Assembly: GCA_018650165.1 (NCBI GenBank)
Contig: JABIGM010000030.1
Coordinates: 1-32,101, forward strand
Length of the DNA stretch: 32,101 nucleotides
Source of the DNA: Methanobacteriota archaeon
GTDB lineage: Archaea > Thermoplasmatota > Poseidoniia > Poseidoniales > Poseidoniaceae
Direction of reading: 5' to 3'
Below, in pieces: positions 29,486 to 32,101 of this stretch. The notes below the pieces were generated by a model. The model made no database searches and had not been told where the DNA came from. It worked only from the letters and a program-made list of their open reading frames with translations. Numbering within the stretch: position 1 is the first letter of the stretch; every line of letters starts with the position of its first letter. A program made the translations under genes and the position numbers.

Positions 29486-30907
29486 ATGGATACTCGAAAG
29501 TGTAAGGTCCTAGTAATTGGTGCTGGCCCAGGTGGCTATGTCGCTGCTATTCGTTCAGCACAATTAGGTATGGACACTGTAATTGTTGAAGGAGAGAGAG
29601 CAGGTGGAACCTGTTTAATTCGAGGATGTATTCCATCAAAAGCCATGATTCATGCAGCACACAAATTTCACGATTTAGCAAAGCATGCCAAAGATGGCGG
29701 GCATATGGGAATTTCAATTCCTGGCCCGGCAGAACTCGAAATGTCTAGCCTAAAAGGCTGGAAGGACGGGATTGTTGACCGTCTAAACAAAGGTGTTGAG
29801 CATCTGCTAAAGGCATCTGGTGCTGAATTAATCACTGGCTGGGCCGAATTTAAGGATGCCAAAACTGTGATAGTAGGAGATCTTCAAATCGAAGCCGAAA
29901 ATGTAATCCTTGCAAATGGAAGTGTACCTATTGAATTGCCATTCATGAAATATGGTGATGGGGTTATCTCCAGTAGAGAAGCCCTAGATATTGATGAATC
30001 ACTCGACCACCTCGTTGTTGTTGGGGGCGGATACATTGGCCTTGAATTAGGAATTGTTCACCGTATGCTTGGAGCAAAGGTGACTATTGTTGAAGCAATG
30101 GATAGTATTCTACCAATTTTCGATAAAGAACTACGCAGACCACTCGAACTTTTCCTCAAGAAGAATAAGGTCAAGGTAAACACTGGTGTTTTCGCCAAAG
30201 GTGTCGAAAAACTTGACAATGGTAAACTAAAATTAAACTTCATTGACAAAAACAATGCCGATGATGAATCAAAGATGCAGTCTGTTGAGGCTGACCGAGT
30301 TCTAGTAACCGTTGGTCGTAGGCCACGAAGTGAGGGACTTGCTCCAACTGGAATTGCGCTAAATGAACGTGGATTTGTCAAAGTAAATGATCAGTGTCAA
30401 ACCAACATGAAAGGCGTCTATGCAATTGGCGATGTAACAGACTTAGGAGAAATGCTAGCACACGTGGCTTCATTCCAGGGAGAGATGGTCGCTGAAATTA
30501 TTTCAGGCCAAAACCGTGTATACAATCCAGTTGCGGTTCCTGCAATCGTATTTACAGAACCTGAGATTGTATCTGTAGGTCTGTCGCCAGATGATGCCAA
30601 AGAAGCTGGTCATCCGGTGATTATCGGAAAGTTCCCACTTGCTGCTAATGGACGTTCATTAACTCAAGAGGCTGAGAAGACCGGTGGATTTGTCAGAGTT
30701 GTCGCAAGAGAAGATGACCATCGAATTCTTGGTGTACAAGCCGTAGGAACTCACGTTAGTGAACTCGTAGGTGAGTGGACGCTTGCATTGGAGATGGGGG
30801 CGCTATTGGAAGACATAGCAGGCACAATTCATGCACATCCTACAATGACTGAAATGACTCACGAAGCAGTCCTAGCAACGCTAGGACATGCAATTCATAT
30901 CGCGTGA
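29486..30907 (+). CDS. lpdA: Dihydrolipoamide dehydrogenase, E3 component
   Basis: The 473-residue flavoprotein reoxidises the lipoyl arm with NAD. It shows the FAD motif VIGAGPGGYVAA, the redox-active disulfide Cys43-Cys48 in GGTCLIRGCIPSK (Arg is an unusual choice at the position after Ile), the NAD motif VVVGGGYIGLELG, and the FAD motif GVYAIGDVTD. The C-terminal catalytic dyad is His451 and Glu456 in HAHPTMTEMTHEA. GAGGTGA is positioned before the ATG at 29486, 10 bases after the E2 stop. It is the last gene of the operon. Confidence 0.95.
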   Translation: MDTRKCKVLVIGAGPGGYVAAIRSAQLGMDTVIVEGERAGGTCLIRGCIPSKAMIHAAHKFHDLAKHAKDGGHMGISIPGPAELEMSSLKGWKDGIVDRLNKGVEHLLKASGAELITGWAEFKDAKTVIVGDLQIEAENVILANGSVPIELPFMKYGDGVISSREALDIDESLDHLVVVGGGYIGLELGIVHRMLGAKVTIVEAMDSILPIFDKELRRPLELFLKKNKVKVNTGVFAKGVEKLDNGKLKLNFIDKNNADDESKMQSVEADRVLVTVGRRPRSEGLAPTGIALNERGFVKVNDQCQTNMKGVYAIGDVTDLGEMLAHVASFQGEMVAEIISGQNRVYNPVAVPAIVFTEPEIVSVGLSPDDAKEAGHPVIIGKFPLAANGRSLTQEAEKTGGFVRVVAREDDHRILGVQAVGTHVSELVGEWTLALEMGALLEDIAGTIHAHPTMTEMTHEAVLATLGHAIHIA

Positions 30908-30989
30908 TTACCATTGTTTGTACTGCGTTGGTTGCTCGTACTGTTGCTGTTGCTGGTAGTATTGCTGCTGAGATGAGCGAAGTAAAAAT

Positions 30990-31496
30990 CTAGCTAAAAG
31001 CAATTAATGCGACAATGAGCCAAATTGCAATAATGCTGGCGATTACTCCAAAGATGATATCTAATACCATCCCAGTAACAGAACCTCCATTTGATTGGCC
31101 AGTTGATGCCTGCCACTCTGACTTTCCTTTGTAGAATGCGGCATCTAAGAAACCTGCTACTGCGAATAAACCACAACATGCCGAGGTTCCAAGCATAGAT
31201 ATTAAGTCACTACCACTGCTGCTGACACTACCAAAAACGCTAGCAAGATATATTGTAATTCCAATCCCTAAAGGAAGATATGACCAATTACGAAGATTAA
31301 CTTCAGGGCTATAATTCAATGGAATATATACTACCTGCTGCATTCCAGGATGCGCAATTTGCTGTGAGGCGATTTGCTGCGGGGCAATTTGCTGTGGGGC
31401 AATTTGCTGTGGAGCAATTATCTGAATTTGCTGTGGAGCAATTTGCTGCGGAGGAATTGGTTGATTTTCAGCCAAAATCTGAGTCTCATCATCCAT
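30990..31496 (-). CDS. Glutamine-rich membrane protein, probably frameshifted near its end
   Basis: The 168-residue protein has a cytoplasmic-looking N-terminal tail with six QQI repeats, then three hydrophobic helices: LPLGIGITIYLASVFG, SACCGLFAVAGFLDAAFY and the final MVLDIIFGVIASIIAIWLIVALI. I do not recognise the family; the helix pattern is like small TM2/DUF4870-type proteins. The stop at 30990 directly follows a run of four A bases (30996-30999). Removing one base there would extend the frame through a Gln/Tyr-rich tail ending TQYKQW at 30908, right against the E3 stop. The natural protein may therefore be about 194 residues. An AT-rich TTAAAATAAAAAA about 20-35 bases upstream could be its promoter. 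Confidence 0.6.
   Translation of the reverse strand: MDDETQILAENQPIPPQQIAPQQIQIIAPQQIAPQQIAPQQIASQQIAHPGMQQVVYIPLNYSPEVNLRNWSYLPLGIGITIYLASVFGSVSSSGSDLISMLGTSACCGLFAVAGFLDAAFYKGKSEWQASTGQSNGGSVTGMVLDIIFGVIASIIAIWLIVALIAFS
31353..31451. repeat. Repeat encoding PQQIA units
   Basis: Six copies of a unit related to CAATTTGCTGTGGGG (plus-strand sense), one of them interrupted by QIIA, encode QQI repeats in the N terminus of the membrane protein above. Codon differences between copies show it is not a very recent expansion. Confidence 0.8.
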
Positions 31497-31556
31497 GTTT
31501 ATGCTAAATTCTTTTTTTATTTTAATGTTCGGTGCGATTTCAAAGGCTTGTAGTCA

Positions 31557-31655
31557 TCAAAGAGATTCGATGACCATAGCGATTCCTTGACCGCCACCAA
31601 TACAAGCAGTAACTATGGAATAAACAGGTGAACGATTTATATCTCGAAAAATAAT
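31557..31655 (-). pseudogene. Thiolase C-terminal remnant
   Basis: On the minus strand, 33 codons before a TGA at 31557 end with SIVTACIGGGQGIAMVIESL. This is the characteristic C terminus of acetyl-CoA acetyltransferases, including the catalytic Cys of the CxGGGxG loop. Upstream, the frame meets a stop at 31656, and no thiolase-like sequence continues, so only the tail survives. No start codon or SD site is present. It is a relic of a deletion or rearrangement, or of a gene replaced at this spot. Confidence 0.72.
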
Positions 31656-31676
31656 CTAATATCTTTAATTTCAACA

Positions 31677-31805
31677 TCAGTCTTCTTCAAATTCACTGAA
31701 ATCAGCTTCAATATCGGAACAAAACTCTGCTATACAGAATGGACATTCCCATTTTCCATCGACCAACAGCATAGGAACTGAATGTTTACTACAATCTTGT
31801 GACAA
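31677..31805 (-). CDS. Tiny CxxC protein, probable zinc binder
   Basis: This 42-residue frame starts at TTG 31805, only two bases after the stop codon of the upstream gene. GGAGATGA, close to the consensus ribosome binding site, is six bases before the TTG. The peptide carries DCSKHSVPMLLVDGKWECPFC, then an acidic tail. The paired Cys and Cys/His residues (C5, H8, C20, C23) could hold one zinc ion, as in small zinc-ribbon proteins. A TGA lies just upstream in the frame, so a longer form is not possible without frameshifting. The function is unknown; translational coupling suggests it works with its neighbour. Confidence 0.42.
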   Translation of the reverse strand: MSQDCSKHSVPMLLVDGKWECPFCIAEFCSDIEADFSEFEED

Positions 31806-31807
31806 AA

Positions 31808-32101
31808 CTATTCATCTCCCGAGGTAGTTGGATTATTATTTTCTAATTCCAACAGTTTTTCATCTGAAATATAAATTGCATTTTCATCATCAATAAATGT
31901 CTTGACCGTATCAATTATTTTTGTTGAGAGGTTTTTAGAGTGAGATAATATCTCTCCGCTGGACCAAGATATAATCATTTCATTTTCACCAGAATACCAT
32001 CCAAGTCGCATTTCCAAATTCTCCATATATTCCGTAAGCATTTCATCATGTTCGGGATGACCATCGTTTTCCAATATTTTATCATCGAGTATTACATCAC
32101 C
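31808..32101 (-). CDS. Acidic protein of unknown function, partial
   Basis: The minus-strand frame is open to the window edge, so the 5' end of this gene lies outside. The visible 97 residues are acidic, with EMRLGWYSGENEMIISWSSGE and a helical KNLSTKIIDTVKTFIDD segment. There is no signal peptide or membrane helix in the visible part, and no family is recognised. A TTG at 32074 is in frame, but nothing favours it as a start. It is followed by the tiny CxxC gene in an operon-like arrangement. Confidence 0.55.
   Translation of the reverse strand, partial: GDVILDDKILENDGHPEHDEMLTEYMENLEMRLGWYSGENEMIISWSSGEILSHSKNLSTKIIDTVKTFIDDENAIYISDEKLLELENNNPTTSGDE

Overview
The window looks archaeal, most likely an uncultured marine Thermoplasmatota such as Marine Group II / Poseidoniales. 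That placement is an inference. It rests on an XPD-type iron-sulfur helicase, an archaeal-style TraB protein, a ribbon-helix-helix regulator, Shine-Dalgarno (SD) sites close to GGAGGTGAT mixed with apparently leaderless genes, very large calcium-repeat and Ig-like surface proteins, and a moderate GC content.

Layout. Positions 1-6340 hold housekeeping and membrane genes: TraB, LemA, an Asp-box lipoprotein, a small membrane protein that may be frameshifted, a GNAT acetyltransferase, glutamate dehydrogenase and a TerB-like helical protein. Positions 6449-9750 hold a ribbon-helix-helix regulator with an operator-like inverted repeat, a GC-rich stretch with six strong inverted repeats that I read as a candidate structured RNA, an XPD-like helicase and an Hsp20-like protein.

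Positions 9751-23990 (minus strand) are a 14 kb block of three giant exported proteins. In order of translation they are a 758-residue protein (LDL-receptor-A-like motif, Ig-like domain, YHYH domain), a 958-residue Ig/NEW3-like membrane-anchored protein, and a 2964-residue protein with thrombospondin type-3-like repeats, a transglutaminase-like domain lacking its catalytic His, many Ig-like repeats and a DUF4129-like cytoplasmic tail. Hairpins with a three-base loop separate them.

Positions 24105-30907 hold tRNA-Leu(UAA), a divergent pteridine-reductase-like SDR, and a compact operon: lipoyl synthase followed by E1alpha, E1beta, E2 and E3 of a branched-chain 2-oxoacid dehydrogenase. The operon couples lipoate synthesis to the enzyme that uses it, feeding branched-chain amino acid breakdown. 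Glutamate dehydrogenase elsewhere in the window would fit the same amino-acid-based metabolism.

Positions 30908-32101 look eroded: a glutamine-rich membrane protein with a probable homopolymer frameshift, the last codons of a thiolase, a tiny CxxC protein and a gene cut by the window edge. The most notable items are the candidate RNA at 6936-7165 and the transglutaminase fold without its catalytic histidine.
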